DNA of 64,000 nt from Flavipsychrobacter sp964461535 (GTDB lineage: Bacteria > Bacteroidota > Bacteroidia > Chitinophagales > Chitinophagaceae), in assembly GCA_964461535.1 (NCBI GenBank), contig CAYWUY010000004.1:1-64000 (forward strand), read 5' to 3'. Below are positions 44,852 through 55,219 of the stretch, one piece after another. The notes beneath the pieces are model-generated. The model saw only the letters and a list, made by a program, of their open reading frames with translations. It made no database searches and was not told where the DNA came from. The position numbers and the translations under genes are program-made. How positions within the stretch are numbered: the stretch's first letter is position 1; each line of letters starts with the position of its first letter.

Positions 44852-45301
44852 ATGTCATTAGAACAAAAAGTAATGGAAGAATTGAAAGTGGCTATGAAGG
44901 CAAAAGACGAGGTAGCACTTCGCTCGCTTCGTGCTATTAAAGCCGCTATTATTCTTGAAAAAACTGCCGAAGGTGCAAGTGATGTATTGTCTGAAGCTAC
45001 TGAAACCAAAATGCTTCAAAAAATGGCTAAGCAACGCCGCGACTCTTTGGATATATTTTTAAAACAAGGTCGCGAAGACTTAGCTGCTAAAGAAAGAGAA
45101 GAGCTAACAATTATTGAAAGATTCTTGCCTGCTCAAATGTCTGCTGAAGAGTTAACAACAGTTTTAAAAGCTATCATAGCCGAAGTTGGTGCTACTTCTC
45201 CTGCCGATATGGGTAAGGTTATGGGTGCAGCTACTAAGCAATTGGCCGGTAAAGCCGATGGTAAAGCTATATCAGAAACTGTTAAACAGCTTTTGGGCTA
45301 G
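44852..45301 (+). CDS. GatB/YqeY domain protein
   Basis: The 149-residue protein is an all-helical YqeY: SLEQKVMEELKVAMKAKD at the start, a QRRDSLDIFLKQGREDLAAKE segment near 62-80 and the C-terminal LGAKLAGKAD-like TKQLAGKADGKAISE. The GatB/YqeY tail binds tRNA in amidotransferase subunits; the role of stand-alone YqeY is unclear. The next gene begins 5 bp after its stop, so the two are operonic. Confidence 0.88.
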   Translation: MSLEQKVMEELKVAMKAKDEVALRSLRAIKAAIILEKTAEGASDVLSEATETKMLQKMAKQRRDSLDIFLKQGREDLAAKEREELTIIERFLPAQMSAEELTTVLKAIIAEVGATSPADMGKVMGAATKQLAGKADGKAISETVKQLLG

Positions 45302-45306
45302 TCTGC

Positions 45307-45834
45307 ATGTCATTAGATATTACAGCCCTCATTATTATAGCCCTGTTCTTTATACGGGGCTATATGCGTGGGCTTATAGTTGCTGTCTTTTCAGTGGTAG
45401 CTATTTTATTAGGTATAGTAGTCTCTTTGAAAATGTCTCAAGTATTAGCCTCTTATCTCTTAGCTAAGGGCTATGTAGGTAGTGGCTGGGCACCCGTTTT
45501 AAGTTATCTTATATTATTTACAGCCGTTGTTATTGCTGTGCGTTGGGGAGCTAAGTTGCTACAGCGTTCTGTTGAGGGTATGATGTTGGGCACAGTTAAT
45601 AAAATTATTGGCGGTCTCCTATTTGCTTTTGTAGGGCTTCTGTTGTGGAGTTCTTTTTTATGGATAGGCATTAAGTTGGGTGCTATTACACCTGAAGCTG
45701 TGGCCGCATCCGTTTCTGCTAATCAGCTACAACATTTCGCACCCTGGGTATTTTCTGGTGTGGGCGTTTTGCTTCCTTTCGTTAAAAATACATTTACTGA
45801 ATTACAATTGTATTTTAGTAGCTTGAATAAGTAG
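45307..45834 (+). CDS. CvpA family membrane protein
   Basis: The 175-residue protein has four hydrophobic segments and the CvpA pattern FIRGYMRGLI (about residue 17) with a conserved turn before the second helix. CvpA proteins are needed for colicin V production in E. coli and for envelope integrity elsewhere. It is operonic with the yqeY gene. Confidence 0.8.
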   Translation: MSLDITALIIIALFFIRGYMRGLIVAVFSVVAILLGIVVSLKMSQVLASYLLAKGYVGSGWAPVLSYLILFTAVVIAVRWGAKLLQRSVEGMMLGTVNKIIGGLLFAFVGLLLWSSFLWIGIKLGAITPEAVAASVSANQLQHFAPWVFSGVGVLLPFVKNTFTELQLYFSSLNK

Positions 45835-45917
45835 TAGAATGTTTTTTTATTAATTTATCTACGGTTGCAACGCATTCTCGCTTATAATCTTACTTTTATT
45901 CTTAATTAATTGGTCTT

Positions 45918-47012
45918 ATGAGTGTTAAGTCTTTACTGCGTAAATGGTATGGTGTTGCAAAGCAGAATAAATATTATATTAATAAATACTTGCAGTCTTT
46001 TGGTAAAATTGTAGTCATATACAATAAGAACCATCCTATATATACAGTAGCCTTCGAAGAATTGCCTGCCGAAAAGTATTTATATGTCTTTATTCAAGAA
46101 ATTGAAAAAGCTTCAGGATGGCAGCAGTTGTTACTTAATAAGGCTAAAGTTATTCACTCCGACGCTCCTTTTTTTCCATTTGATTTCAATAGATTTAAGG
46201 ATAAGCTTATTGTAGCAGAATGTGAGGCTTGGGGCAAACCCCTTATATATGAAGATGCTCGTGTAAAAGTCATATATGTCGAGTCGAAATATGCTATTTC
46301 AGAGAATCCCAAGAATGAAAAAATTAAGCTCCTCTATCCGGGTATAAAGTATAATCCCGCTAGTCGTCAGCCTAAGCCTGATGGCAGTCCTATTGTATTA
46401 TCTGCAGTAGGTTATGGGGGAATGATAAAGGGTTTTGATGTAGTCTATAAGCTATATAAAACACTGAAAAAAGAATTTCCTATCAAGCTAATTATTGCCG
46501 GATCTTTAGGGCACGACTTTAACTTCTATCCTGAAATAACTAAAGAAGCCTATGATGCTGCTGACTTTGATAAAATAGCCGCTGAATTAAAAGCAGATCC
46601 TGATGTTACATTTGGTTATAAGAAAAGAGATCAGCTATTTGCAGAGGTATATCCGCAAACAGATATATATATACAAATGAGCCGAATGGATACGTTTGGT
46701 TTTACAGTACTTGAGGCAATGAGTTTTGGTTTGCCTATCATTTCTACTAGCCATAAAGCCTTGCCTGAAATGGTTGTTGATGGTGAGAATGGATACATTG
46801 TTAACGATTTCACTGACGATATCAATTCTCAAGAATGGTTTAATAAGTCATATGAAGAGTCTTTAGTAGCACTTCGTAAACTATTACAAGATAAAGATTT
46901 ACGTACTCGTATGGGGCAAAAAAGTAAAGACTTTGTTGCTCAAAAATTTGATGCAAAAATCAGGCGCCAAATTGTAGAGGCCGACTATGATAAATATTTA
47001 TCTAGTATGTAG
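45918..47012 (+). CDS. Family 4 glycosyltransferase
   Basis: The 364-residue protein has the GT-B layout with a C-terminal Rossmann domain. The GGMIKGFDVVYKL segment near residue 160, IIAGSLGHDF near 190, and SRMDTFGFTVLEAMSFGLPII near 255-275 form the EX7E-type nucleotide-sugar site. It is cytoplasmic and likely acts on a polysaccharide or glycolipid. It has no glycan-cluster neighbours here. Confidence 0.88.
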   Translation: MSVKSLLRKWYGVAKQNKYYINKYLQSFGKIVVIYNKNHPIYTVAFEELPAEKYLYVFIQEIEKASGWQQLLLNKAKVIHSDAPFFPFDFNRFKDKLIVAECEAWGKPLIYEDARVKVIYVESKYAISENPKNEKIKLLYPGIKYNPASRQPKPDGSPIVLSAVGYGGMIKGFDVVYKLYKTLKKEFPIKLIIAGSLGHDFNFYPEITKEAYDAADFDKIAAELKADPDVTFGYKKRDQLFAEVYPQTDIYIQMSRMDTFGFTVLEAMSFGLPIISTSHKALPEMVVDGENGYIVNDFTDDINSQEWFNKSYEESLVALRKLLQDKDLRTRMGQKSKDFVAQKFDAKIRRQIVEADYDKYLSSM

Positions 47013-47025
47013 TAGCATTTATTTG

Positions 47026-47820
47026 CTATAGCAATACAAAATTATCAGCGTCATTTAGAAACGGAAATTTGCTTCTGGTAGTGCTTAAGTGTTCTTTAGA
47101 TAGGCTTACAGTGTGTACTGCCTCCATTTCCGATTCTTGCCATATAGTTTCACCCAGTGGGCCAAATACGCTGCTATCGCCGCTATAATGGTTGCCTTTG
47201 GGGTCATCGCCCACACGGTTCACACCTACTACATAGCTTATGTTTTCTATGGCTCTGGCTTGCAGTAGTGTTTTCCATGCGGTGCTACGTGCTTGTGGCC
47301 AGTTGGCTACATACAACAGTATGTCATATTGGTCATCCAGGTTGCGCGCCCATACCGGAAATCTTAGGTCATAGCACACCTGTAGGTTTATTCGCCAGCC
47401 ATTTACTTGTGCTATTAGTCTGTTTTCACCCGCAGCATAATGTTTATTTTCTCCTGCAAATCCAAAAAGGTGTTTTTTGTCATAATAGCCTATTCTTCCG
47501 TCAGGTTGCACCCAAAGCAGTCTGTTATAATATTTTCCGCTTTCCTCTATTATTAAGCTGCCGGTTAGTATGCACCTATTTTTTATTGCTATTTCGGCCA
47601 TCCACCTTACTGTTGGGCCATCCATTGATTCTGCTAGGCGTTCTGGCGACATACTAAATCCCGTACTAAACATCTCAGGCAATACTACTATATGTTTGGT
47701 ACCCTTTATACTGGCTATATGCTCTTCATATTTAAGAAGATTAGCATTTTTGTCTTCCCATACTATATTGCTTTGTATTAGCGTTATATTCAGTTGTTGC
47801 TGTGCCGATGGAGTGCTCAT
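47026..47820 (-). CDS. Nitrilase-family omega-amidase
   Basis: The 264-residue protein has the nitrilase triad: Glu in VVLPEMFSTGF (about residue 48), Lys in YYDKKHLF (about 115) and Cys in QVCYDLRFPV (about 149). It resembles Nit2/YafV omega-amidases, which hydrolyse alpha-ketoglutaramate and related amides. It is a single gene, convergent with the glycosyltransferase gene. Confidence 0.87.
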   Translation of the reverse strand: MSTPSAQQQLNITLIQSNIVWEDKNANLLKYEEHIASIKGTKHIVVLPEMFSTGFSMSPERLAESMDGPTVRWMAEIAIKNRCILTGSLIIEESGKYYNRLLWVQPDGRIGYYDKKHLFGFAGENKHYAAGENRLIAQVNGWRINLQVCYDLRFPVWARNLDDQYDILLYVANWPQARSTAWKTLLQARAIENISYVVGVNRVGDDPKGNHYSGDSSVFGPLGETIWQESEMEAVHTVSLSKEHLSTTRSKFPFLNDADNFVLL

Positions 47821-47915
47821 ATTATATTATTTGTAAGTGCAAGCCTTTGCTTACCTGAAAGTAGTATGATATTTGTAATTATGAGCTGCCAATTAGTTAA
47901 TTTAGCCTAATAAGC

Positions 47916-48659
47916 ATGAGAAAAATACTGATTTTTTGCCTGTTATTATTGCCCGTTGTTATGTGGGCAAAGAAAAACAAGCACAAAAATAAAAATAAGA
48001 GTAAAGTTAAGGTCAAGCACATGCCTATTGGTAGGTTTGTAGAGGTGAAGCGTTTAAACCCCGATTCATCTGTAGTTACTTTTAAAGATACCCTCTTCAT
48101 GACCTTTGGCTTCAAAGACTCATTTACCTATCGGCTAAGAGATGGATTCGTCTACAGGGGTAAATATACACTAGACGATAATGGACACTTAGAGTTTGGT
48201 ACTACATCTTACGAGCTGGCAGCCAGAAAGTATAATGCTTATGTGCTATATAATGCAAAAGGCATTTATTATTTCGAAACAGACACTACTGCTTTGCCAC
48301 CTGATGTGGTAATAGAAAAAGACGAACCAATACAGCCGGTAACTAGTATAGATCAAATGATAGGTCATTGGACGGTATATAAACGTACTGTAGGAGAAGA
48401 TGGCGGAGGTGTAGACCCAGATTTACAAATTAAGTCAGCTTATATTACCGGCCAGAGTAGCGATGATAAACAGGGTTTCTTGTTTTGTGGTAAAGACCCC
48501 GATAATATGCCTTCTTATTATATTAAGACACTTGGTGTAGACCAAAGTTTGGAGTGTAGTGGTAAGTTTCAGCGCTTTCTTAAAGTGGTAAAATGCCAAA
48601 AAGGGGAAATGATTTTAGAGGAAAGTGGAGTTACTTATTACTTCAAGCAGTTTAGATAA
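47916..48659 (+). CDS. Secreted hypothetical protein with basic N-terminal stretch
   Basis: The 247-residue protein has a signal peptide (MRKILIFCLLLLPVVMWA) followed at once by a Lys/His-rich stretch (KKNKHKNKNKSKVKVKH, residues 19-35). The rest is beta-rich in two similar halves (LRDGFVYRGKYTL and later segments), reminiscent of lipocalin-like DUF domains. No catalytic motif is visible. The function is unknown. It is followed by a strong terminator. Confidence 0.65.
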   Translation: MRKILIFCLLLLPVVMWAKKNKHKNKNKSKVKVKHMPIGRFVEVKRLNPDSSVVTFKDTLFMTFGFKDSFTYRLRDGFVYRGKYTLDDNGHLEFGTTSYELAARKYNAYVLYNAKGIYYFETDTTALPPDVVIEKDEPIQPVTSIDQMIGHWTVYKRTVGEDGGGVDPDLQIKSAYITGQSSDDKQGFLFCGKDPDNMPSYYIKTLGVDQSLECSGKFQRFLKVVKCQKGEMILEESGVTYYFKQFR

Positions 48660-48697
48660 TATTTATATCGTATTCTGACATTTGTCGCATAATTTTT

Positions 48698-48727
48698 AAA
48701 ATCTTGGCTATTTAGCCAAGATTTTTT
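48698..48727 (+). terminator. Intrinsic terminator
   Basis: Perfect 12-bp stem aaaatcttggct/agccaagatttt with a 4-nt loop and a T-run, 39 bp after the preceding stop codon. Confidence 0.88.
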
Positions 48728-48777
48728 GTTAATAGTACGTTTAATAATATAGCTAATGTATTTATAATTTTTTTATC

Positions 48778-50730
48778 ATGAAACAACTACTATTTACGTG
48801 TTGTACAGTATTTGTATTGCTGTGCGCCAAAACCGCATCCGCACAAGTATATCTTAGTGAGGATTTTGAATCAACTACCGATTTTTCTTTGCCAATAGGA
48901 TGGTCGACAAATATACCATCTAACGATACCCTCGGTTGGCGGTGCGGTACTGCTGAAGCTATGTCTACAGGAGAATATCCATTGTTTAGATCACATACCA
49001 AGTTTGCTGGTGTAAATGATGCTAACTATAATCCCACCACTAATACAGATGTTCGTATTCAGTCTCCCGCATTTAGTATTCCAGCTGGAAGCAGTCCATA
49101 TATCAAGTTTGATTGCTATCATGTTGGTAGAGTTGGATCATTTCCTAATGAGATAGCAACGTTAGAAGTGTCAACTGATGGTGGCGCAACTTGGATAACA
49201 TATGATACTCTAGATACTGCTAGACTATACTGGCGGGAAATAATTATAAGTTTAGCTCCGTTTGCCGGAACTAGTAATATGAAAATAGGGATTAAATACA
49301 CCGATTTTGGTACGCGTGCTTTTGGCATTGGTATTGATAATGTAGTGGTATATCAGCCCTATAATAAAGATATTGCTCTTCTAAACATTGCACCGCAGCC
49401 CTATACTGTAGCAGCTTATGGAGCATTTGGTAGTAATAAAATCATTAGTGGTGAAGTGAAAAATTACGGTCTCAGTGCTATCACTACTTATAATGTAAAT
49501 TATAGGTTTAATGGTGGAAGTGTTGTTAGTGTGCCTATATCTGCTTCTATAGCTCCATTTAATACCCATAGTTTTACATTGTCTACTTCTCCAATTACTT
49601 TGCCTGGTGTAGTAGGTGACTTTCCATTAGATGTTTGGGCTACAGTAACTGATGACGGAGATTTTAATAACGATACCGTATCTCAACACTTTTTATCAAC
49701 ATATTCGTTTGCTCCTAAAAAAAGAATTTTATACGAAGAAGCAACTGGCACTTGGTGTGGTTGGTGTGTAAGAGGCATGGTGTATATGGATTCCATGCGT
49801 AAGATGAAAGGTAATGATGTGTCTCTTGTGGCTGTACATGGTGGCGACCCTATGCAAAACACCGATTATTCCAGTTGGTTAGATAGGAAAGTAGCCGGCT
49901 ATCCCGGCGTTCGTGCTGATAGAGGTACATTAATAGATCCTCTTCAAATGTTTGATTACCAAAATGCCCATGAGAATGATTTTGCATTTGCAGATATTCA
50001 GTTGTCGTCTAATATTGTTGGTAGCACGCTTACTGTTCCTGTAAAGGTAAAACCCGCTGTAGATTTAAGCGGTCGTTGCAGTATTGCATTAATTCTCACA
50101 GAGTACGATGTAAAAGGCACCGGTAGTGCTTGGGCTCAAGTAAATTACTATAGTGGCGGTGCCGATGGGTCAATGGCAATAAATGGAGTAGATTATGCAA
50201 CCCTACCCGAAGTAGTGCCTGCTTCTCAAATGCATTACGATCATGTGGCTAGAAAAATAGTGCCTAGTCCATTAGGCGATTCAACTATACTTCCAGCTAT
50301 TATGTTGCATGATTCTACATATACTATAAATATTTCAACTACAATTCCTGCTTCTTATAATAAGGATAAGATGAAGGCGGTGGTAGCCTTAATTGATAAT
50401 CAGACTGGCGATATTCTTAATTCGGCTAATGTAAACTTAGGGACAGGTCTCTCAGTAAGTAACATAAACAAAGTATTGACAGGTGTCGTAGTGTCTCCCA
50501 ATCCAGCTATAGATAATATAATGCTTAGCTTCTCTTTGTCTCATCAAGAAGATATTGTGATAAGTATTTTAGATATGGCAGGTAAAGTATGTGTAAAACA
50601 AATTGCTAATGGTAATGAGGGAAATAATCAAGTTGCTTTAAGTACAAAAGATATTGCATCAGGTTGTTATCTAGTGTGTATTCAATCAGGTATAGAACAG
50701 CACGTAGTAAAGCTTTCTATTATAAAATAG
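48778..50730 (+). CDS. Omp28-like thioredoxin-fold protein with T9SS sorting domain
   Basis: The 650-residue protein has a signal peptide (to about residue 22, ASAQV), a cleaved-adhesin/choice-of-anchor-J beta domain (about 25-190), a CARDB-like domain (about 200-300), an Omp28-like segment with a thioredoxin-type WCGWC motif near residue 330, and a C-terminal T9SS type A sorting domain (NPAIDNIMLSF near 577 and a SGCYLVCIQSG end). It is exported to the cell surface, where the CxxC may act in redox or disulfide chemistry; that activity is inference. Confidence 0.85.
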   Translation: MKQLLFTCCTVFVLLCAKTASAQVYLSEDFESTTDFSLPIGWSTNIPSNDTLGWRCGTAEAMSTGEYPLFRSHTKFAGVNDANYNPTTNTDVRIQSPAFSIPAGSSPYIKFDCYHVGRVGSFPNEIATLEVSTDGGATWITYDTLDTARLYWREIIISLAPFAGTSNMKIGIKYTDFGTRAFGIGIDNVVVYQPYNKDIALLNIAPQPYTVAAYGAFGSNKIISGEVKNYGLSAITTYNVNYRFNGGSVVSVPISASIAPFNTHSFTLSTSPITLPGVVGDFPLDVWATVTDDGDFNNDTVSQHFLSTYSFAPKKRILYEEATGTWCGWCVRGMVYMDSMRKMKGNDVSLVAVHGGDPMQNTDYSSWLDRKVAGYPGVRADRGTLIDPLQMFDYQNAHENDFAFADIQLSSNIVGSTLTVPVKVKPAVDLSGRCSIALILTEYDVKGTGSAWAQVNYYSGGADGSMAINGVDYATLPEVVPASQMHYDHVARKIVPSPLGDSTILPAIMLHDSTYTINISTTIPASYNKDKMKAVVALIDNQTGDILNSANVNLGTGLSVSNINKVLTGVVVSPNPAIDNIMLSFSLSHQEDIVISILDMAGKVCVKQIANGNEGNNQVALSTKDIASGCYLVCIQSGIEQHVVKLSIIK

Positions 50731-50749
50731 GTTTTTGTTCAGGTTATCA

Positions 50750-50775
50750 GCAGGGGAGTGTTCTCACTCTCTTGC
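50750..50775. terminator. Hairpin between convergent genes
   Basis: 11-bp stem (gcaggggagtg/cactctcttgc, two G-U pairs) with the loop ttct, between the T9SS gene and bioF. Confidence 0.6.
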
Positions 50776-50776
50776 T

Positions 50777-51913
50777 CTATTTATGCAGCACAGCATGTAG
50801 TGTTTGGTGTAGTAGTTCTATGTCCTGTTTAGTATTATAGGCGTGCAGGCATATTCTTATTCTTTCGCTCCCTTTTGCTACGGTAGGCCATCTTATGGCT
50901 TTTGCAGCAATGCCAGCATTTTTAAATGCGGTTTCTATTACTGTATTAGTTTCGTTGCTTCTTGTTATTAGTGTTTGTATGGTGCTATTCAGTGGTGTGC
51001 ACCCTGCTATGGGCGCATTTGAAAAAACGTTTACAAAATGCTGTATGGTACCATGTAGTTCAGCATTACTAAAGTCAGGAGCTTCTAATAGTTGGTATAC
51101 AGCTTTTATAGTAGCTATGCTATGCGGTGGCAGTGCGGTGGTGTATATAAAAGATCGGGCAAAGTTTACTAAATAGTTTTTCAATACAGTGCTACCTACT
51201 ACCATAGCCCCATGGCACCCTAGCGCTTTACCAAAAGTATGCACTCTGGCAAAAGTCTCATTTTCAATTCCGGCAGCTACACATAGGCCTCCTCCTTTTG
51301 TCCCCCATACGCCTGTGGCATGGGCTTCATCTACTATTAAGGCCGCATCATATTGCTGACAAATGGAGGTTATTTCTTTAAGAGGTGCACTATCCCCATC
51401 CATAGAGTAAATGCTCTCTACTATTACATAGCATATATTACCGCTACCGCTATGTTTTTCTAGTAACTCTTTTAAATGCTGGCAATTATTATGGTCAAAT
51501 GAATACTTGCCTCGGCTTATGCCTAGTCGCACACCATCAATTATGCTGGCGTGGCATAGCTCATCATATATAAAAATGCTATGCCGGCCACCTAAAGCCG
51601 ATAAAAGACCAATATTAGCGTCATAGCCAGAATTAAATAAAACCGCAGCCTCCGTTTGGTGGTAGGCTGCGGCTATATGTTCTAGTTGTTCTGCTTCGTG
51701 GTTATTGCCCGATAATGATCTGCTACCTGTGGCTCCTGTAGTAGTGGGATGTGTTGCTATTGCACTAGCAAGTATCCCTTGAGTAGCCCATCCTAAATAG
51801 TCGTTAGAGAAAAAATCAATGTGCTTTGGGTTGGCTACGCTTAGTTGTCTAAGGTTGCCGTTTTTAGCTCTAGCGTCTAGTTGGTGTTGCAGGTGGTCAT
51901 TAACAAGCTTCAT
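50777..51913 (-). CDS. bioF: 8-amino-7-oxononanoate synthase
   Basis: The 378-residue PLP enzyme condenses pimeloyl-thioester with alanine in biotin synthesis. Signatures: NDYLGWA near residue 36, the GSRSLSGNNHEAEQLE block near 62, VDEAHATGVWG near 194 and the PLP lysine in HTFGKALGCHGA near 228. It overlaps the 3' end of bioB by 14 bp, so the genes are co-transcribed. bioA, bioC and bioD are not in this window. A CoA-ligase homologue is excluded by the bioB partner. Confidence 0.9.
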   Translation of the reverse strand: MKLVNDHLQHQLDARAKNGNLRQLSVANPKHIDFFSNDYLGWATQGILASAIATHPTTTGATGSRSLSGNNHEAEQLEHIAAAYHQTEAAVLFNSGYDANIGLLSALGGRHSIFIYDELCHASIIDGVRLGISRGKYSFDHNNCQHLKELLEKHSGSGNICYVIVESIYSMDGDSAPLKEITSICQQYDAALIVDEAHATGVWGTKGGGLCVAAGIENETFARVHTFGKALGCHGAMVVGSTVLKNYLVNFARSFIYTTALPPHSIATIKAVYQLLEAPDFSNAELHGTIQHFVNVFSNAPIAGCTPLNSTIQTLITRSNETNTVIETAFKNAGIAAKAIRWPTVAKGSERIRICLHAYNTKQDIELLHQTLHAVLHK

Positions 51914-52907
51914 CAGCTAGTGCTTTCTTTTTTTCGCTTGGGTGTCCGTCAGCAAAAGCAGCTTTAGGCGTTAGCCCTAAAAGGTCAAACATAGCTTTGT
52001 CACTATTAAACTCCGGATTAGGAGTAGTTAATAATTTATCACCGGCAAAAATAGAGTTAGCTCCTGCCATAAAGCAAAGTGCTTGTTCTGCTACAGATAA
52101 TTCTAAACGACCGGCTGACAAGCGCACGGCAGCATCTGGCATTACTATACGTGCGGTTGCTACCATTCTTACCAATTGGTCAAATGGCACACGATTATTA
52201 TCTCCTAACGGAGTGCCTGCTACTGGTACTAATGTATTAATAGGAACAGATTCTGGGTGCTCAGGCAAATTGGCAAGTGTAAGTAGCATGCCTATTCTAT
52301 CTTCATTAGTTTCGCCAAGGCCTATAATACCGCCACTACATACAGATATACCTGCTTTGCGCACGTTAGATAATGTTTTTATACGATCATCAAAAGTACG
52401 TGTGGTTATTATTTCGCTATAATGCTCTTCCGATGTGTCTATATTATGGTTATATGCATATAGTCCGGCATCGGCTAGCTTTTCAGCCTGACTTTCAGTA
52501 AGCATACCAAGGGTACAGCATACTTCCATATCTAGCTTGTTTACCTCTTTAACCATATCTAGCACACGGTCAAAATCACGGTTATCGCGCACTTCTCTCC
52601 ATGCAGCACCCATACAGAATCTTGATGCACCCCCTGCCTTAGCATTTTGCGCAGCTTTTAATACATCTTCTGTTTTCATTAGGGCATGTACTTGCACTCC
52701 TGTGTTATAGCGTGCTGCTTGCGGGCAGTAAGCACAGTCTTCTGAACAACCACCGGTTTTAACAGATAATAGGCTGCTAATTTGTACTTCTCCGAATTTA
52801 TGATGCTCTTTATGCACTATTGCGGCATCTAATACCAATGACAATAGTGGACGATTATGGATCTCTTGAATTTCTTCGCGTGTCCAGTTATGACGAATTT
52901 GTGTCAT
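51900..52907 (-). CDS. bioB: Biotin synthase
   Basis: The 335-residue radical SAM enzyme inserts sulfur into dethiobiotin. The Cx3Cx2C cluster motif is CSEDCAYC near residue 54, followed by AARYNTG; further family blocks are NHNIDTSEEHYSEI near 154 and the GRLELS region near 266. It is the promoter-proximal gene of the bioB-bioF operon. Confidence 0.95.
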   Translation of the reverse strand: MTQIRHNWTREEIQEIHNRPLLSLVLDAAIVHKEHHKFGEVQISSLLSVKTGGCSEDCAYCPQAARYNTGVQVHALMKTEDVLKAAQNAKAGGASRFCMGAAWREVRDNRDFDRVLDMVKEVNKLDMEVCCTLGMLTESQAEKLADAGLYAYNHNIDTSEEHYSEIITTRTFDDRIKTLSNVRKAGISVCSGGIIGLGETNEDRIGMLLTLANLPEHPESVPINTLVPVAGTPLGDNNRVPFDQLVRMVATARIVMPDAAVRLSAGRLELSVAEQALCFMAGANSIFAGDKLLTTPNPEFNSDKAMFDLLGLTPKAAFADGHPSEKKKALADEAC

Positions 52908-53094
52908 TTTTAGTTCAACTTTGAGCAGCGAAACTATTCGATTTTTACCACTTTTTGAAAAAAACAGACTTTATTCGATGATAGCGGTAAATATAAAACT
53001 TGCTTAAAATACGCTTATTGTTGTCTGTAAATACATAATTTCAGTAAATTGCTAGTATAAGAGTGCGGTTTTACAATAAGTGTAGCTTCAGCTA

Positions 53095-55104
53095 TTGCTA
53101 AATATGCCTAATAGAAATATAAAGATTGTGGGGGGGCTTCTATTGTTATTATTGATAATAGGTAGAGCTACTTTTGCCCAGCCGGCTGCATACTACTTTA
53201 GTAAAGCCAGAGCCGAGAAAGCGGATAGTCAGAAAATAGTTTACTACAAACAAGGCTTTAATAAGTTTAAGACTCCATATCCTGACACGGCTGAGCTATT
53301 TGCCCAAGAAGGCTTAAAATATGCGTTAGAGCATAAATATATATTGGGAGAGGCCGAAATGATAGGGCAGCTAGCCATGCTAGACCAACGCATGGGTAGG
53401 CCTGAGCTGGCTGTGAAAAGGGCTAATTATGCTATGTCTTTATACAGGCAAGCCAAAAATACATCAGGTGAGGCTGATATGTATAATGCACTAGGTGCTA
53501 TAGCAGCTACTAAAGGCGATGTAGATATAGCTCAGGATAATTTTTTCAAGTCGCTGAAGCTACACGAGCAGGAGAAAGATACTCAAGCTATAATGGTAGA
53601 ATATACCAATATAGGCGCACTATACCTGCAGCAAAATGATACACTTAATTCAGGCAAGTATTTAAGGATGGCCGAAAAATTAAGTGAAAAACTGAAGGTC
53701 AGTGATATTACCATATCTCTATACAATTATTTGGGCATACTGCACCTTGTAAAAGGAGAAAGGGACAAAGCAATGTCCTATTTCGAGAACAATGTGAAGA
53801 TGAGTGCTGGAGATAAATTTGTTGGTTCTCATGTAGAGGCGCTTATTTACTTGGGTTCTTTGCATACTGATGAAGGTCATCCTGATCAGGCCATGGCTTG
53901 TTTAGATGAGGCTTTGCAGTTTGCCAGAAACCATAAAATGGTTGAAGAGATAGCCGATATTTATTTAGAGAAGTCTAATATAATTAAGGGCAAGAATAAA
54001 GACTTGTATAAAAAATATATGGATAGCGCAGCCTACATCTGTGAAAAAATGGGTAGTAGAACTAAGCTAGTAGCATTTTACGAACAGCAGTCTTTATTAA
54101 AAGAGGCTGAAGGAGAATATAAAGATGCCCTTGTATTGCTGCGTAAAAGAATAAAGCTTACCGATAGTATAAATAGCAGCAACAGGGCTAATGATTTAAA
54201 ATCCATAGCTGCCGTTTATGAGTTGGAAAAGTCTGACTTAAAAGTAACACAGCTTGAAAATCTTAATAAAAGAATATCTACCCAGCGTAATACAATTATT
54301 GTAGTTTCATTCATTAGCATTTTGGGACTTATTATTACGTTCTATTTCTACACTAAATCGGTGAGGCTGAATAAAATGTTGAGAGCTCATGAAGCTGAAT
54401 TAGAAGAAAGTAATAAAACCAAAACACGATTATTCTCGGTCATAGGTCACGATTTAAGATGGCCAGTAGCACGCATACCCACAGTGTTAGATATGTATGA
54501 GGACCCTGAAACTACCCCGGAAGAGAAGGAGTTTTTAATGTCTAACCTAAAAGAGCATACCATAGCCACTGTAGAAACGCTAGATAAGCTATTATACTGG
54601 GGGCAGTCGTTAATGACCGGTGTATCTATAAAGCAGGTAGACTTTGCAGTATTTAAATATGTAGAGGAGGGTATAAGGCTGAAAAAAATAGCATTGGGCG
54701 ATAAAGAAATAAAATTGGTTAATAAAATATCGCCTGCTATAGAAGTGTATGCCGATCCTACCCATTTCGATTTTGTGTTTAGAAATTTACTGGCTAATGC
54801 TATAAAATATACAGGTATAAAAGGTGAAATAATACTTGATGCAGATGCTCAGGTGCGCAATGGATATACAGTATTTAGCGTGAAAGATAATGGTATAGGT
54901 ATGGATGCTAATAGGCTAAAAATGATATTTTCCGCCATAGATAGCAGGCCCGGTACCGCCAAAGAAAAAGGAACAGGTATAGGCTTGATGCTATGCAAAG
55001 AGTTTATACACAAGAATGGTGGCGAAATATGGGTAGAGAGTACAGAGGGTAAGGGTGCAACCTTTTACTTTTCGTTGAAAACTGCGGGAAATATAAATGC
55101 ATAA
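53095..55104 (+). CDS. TPR-containing membrane sensor histidine kinase
   Basis: The 669-residue protein has a signal/anchor segment (about residues 12-27), TPR-like helices (about 30-380), one membrane helix (about 400-420), then a kinase core. The H-box is IGHDLRWPVARI (His about 451), the N-box FRNLLANAIKYT (about 562), G1 DNGIGMD (about 600) and G2 GTGIGLML (about 624). No response regulator lies next to it, so it is an orphan kinase. The periplasmic TPR layout is common in Bacteroidota. Confidence 0.88.
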   Translation: MLNMPNRNIKIVGGLLLLLLIIGRATFAQPAAYYFSKARAEKADSQKIVYYKQGFNKFKTPYPDTAELFAQEGLKYALEHKYILGEAEMIGQLAMLDQRMGRPELAVKRANYAMSLYRQAKNTSGEADMYNALGAIAATKGDVDIAQDNFFKSLKLHEQEKDTQAIMVEYTNIGALYLQQNDTLNSGKYLRMAEKLSEKLKVSDITISLYNYLGILHLVKGERDKAMSYFENNVKMSAGDKFVGSHVEALIYLGSLHTDEGHPDQAMACLDEALQFARNHKMVEEIADIYLEKSNIIKGKNKDLYKKYMDSAAYICEKMGSRTKLVAFYEQQSLLKEAEGEYKDALVLLRKRIKLTDSINSSNRANDLKSIAAVYELEKSDLKVTQLENLNKRISTQRNTIIVVSFISILGLIITFYFYTKSVRLNKMLRAHEAELEESNKTKTRLFSVIGHDLRWPVARIPTVLDMYEDPETTPEEKEFLMSNLKEHTIATVETLDKLLYWGQSLMTGVSIKQVDFAVFKYVEEGIRLKKIALGDKEIKLVNKISPAIEVYADPTHFDFVFRNLLANAIKYTGIKGEIILDADAQVRNGYTVFSVKDNGIGMDANRLKMIFSAIDSRPGTAKEKGTGIGLMLCKEFIHKNGGEIWVESTEGKGATFYFSLKTAGNINA

Positions 55105-55219
55105 TAGCTGGTGTGAAGTTAGTATTATCTACCAATGGTAGACATGTTCTATTTTGAAATAAAATCTTAGCTTTAGCACTTCAAAACAAAAAAGGTAGAA
55201 TACATTTAAATGAGATATT

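Noticed and set aside
48778..50730. Disulfide isomerase of the DsbA type
   Set aside because: The WCGWC motif sits in an Omp28-like context with cleaved-adhesin and T9SS domains; the length and layout do not match DsbA/DsbD.
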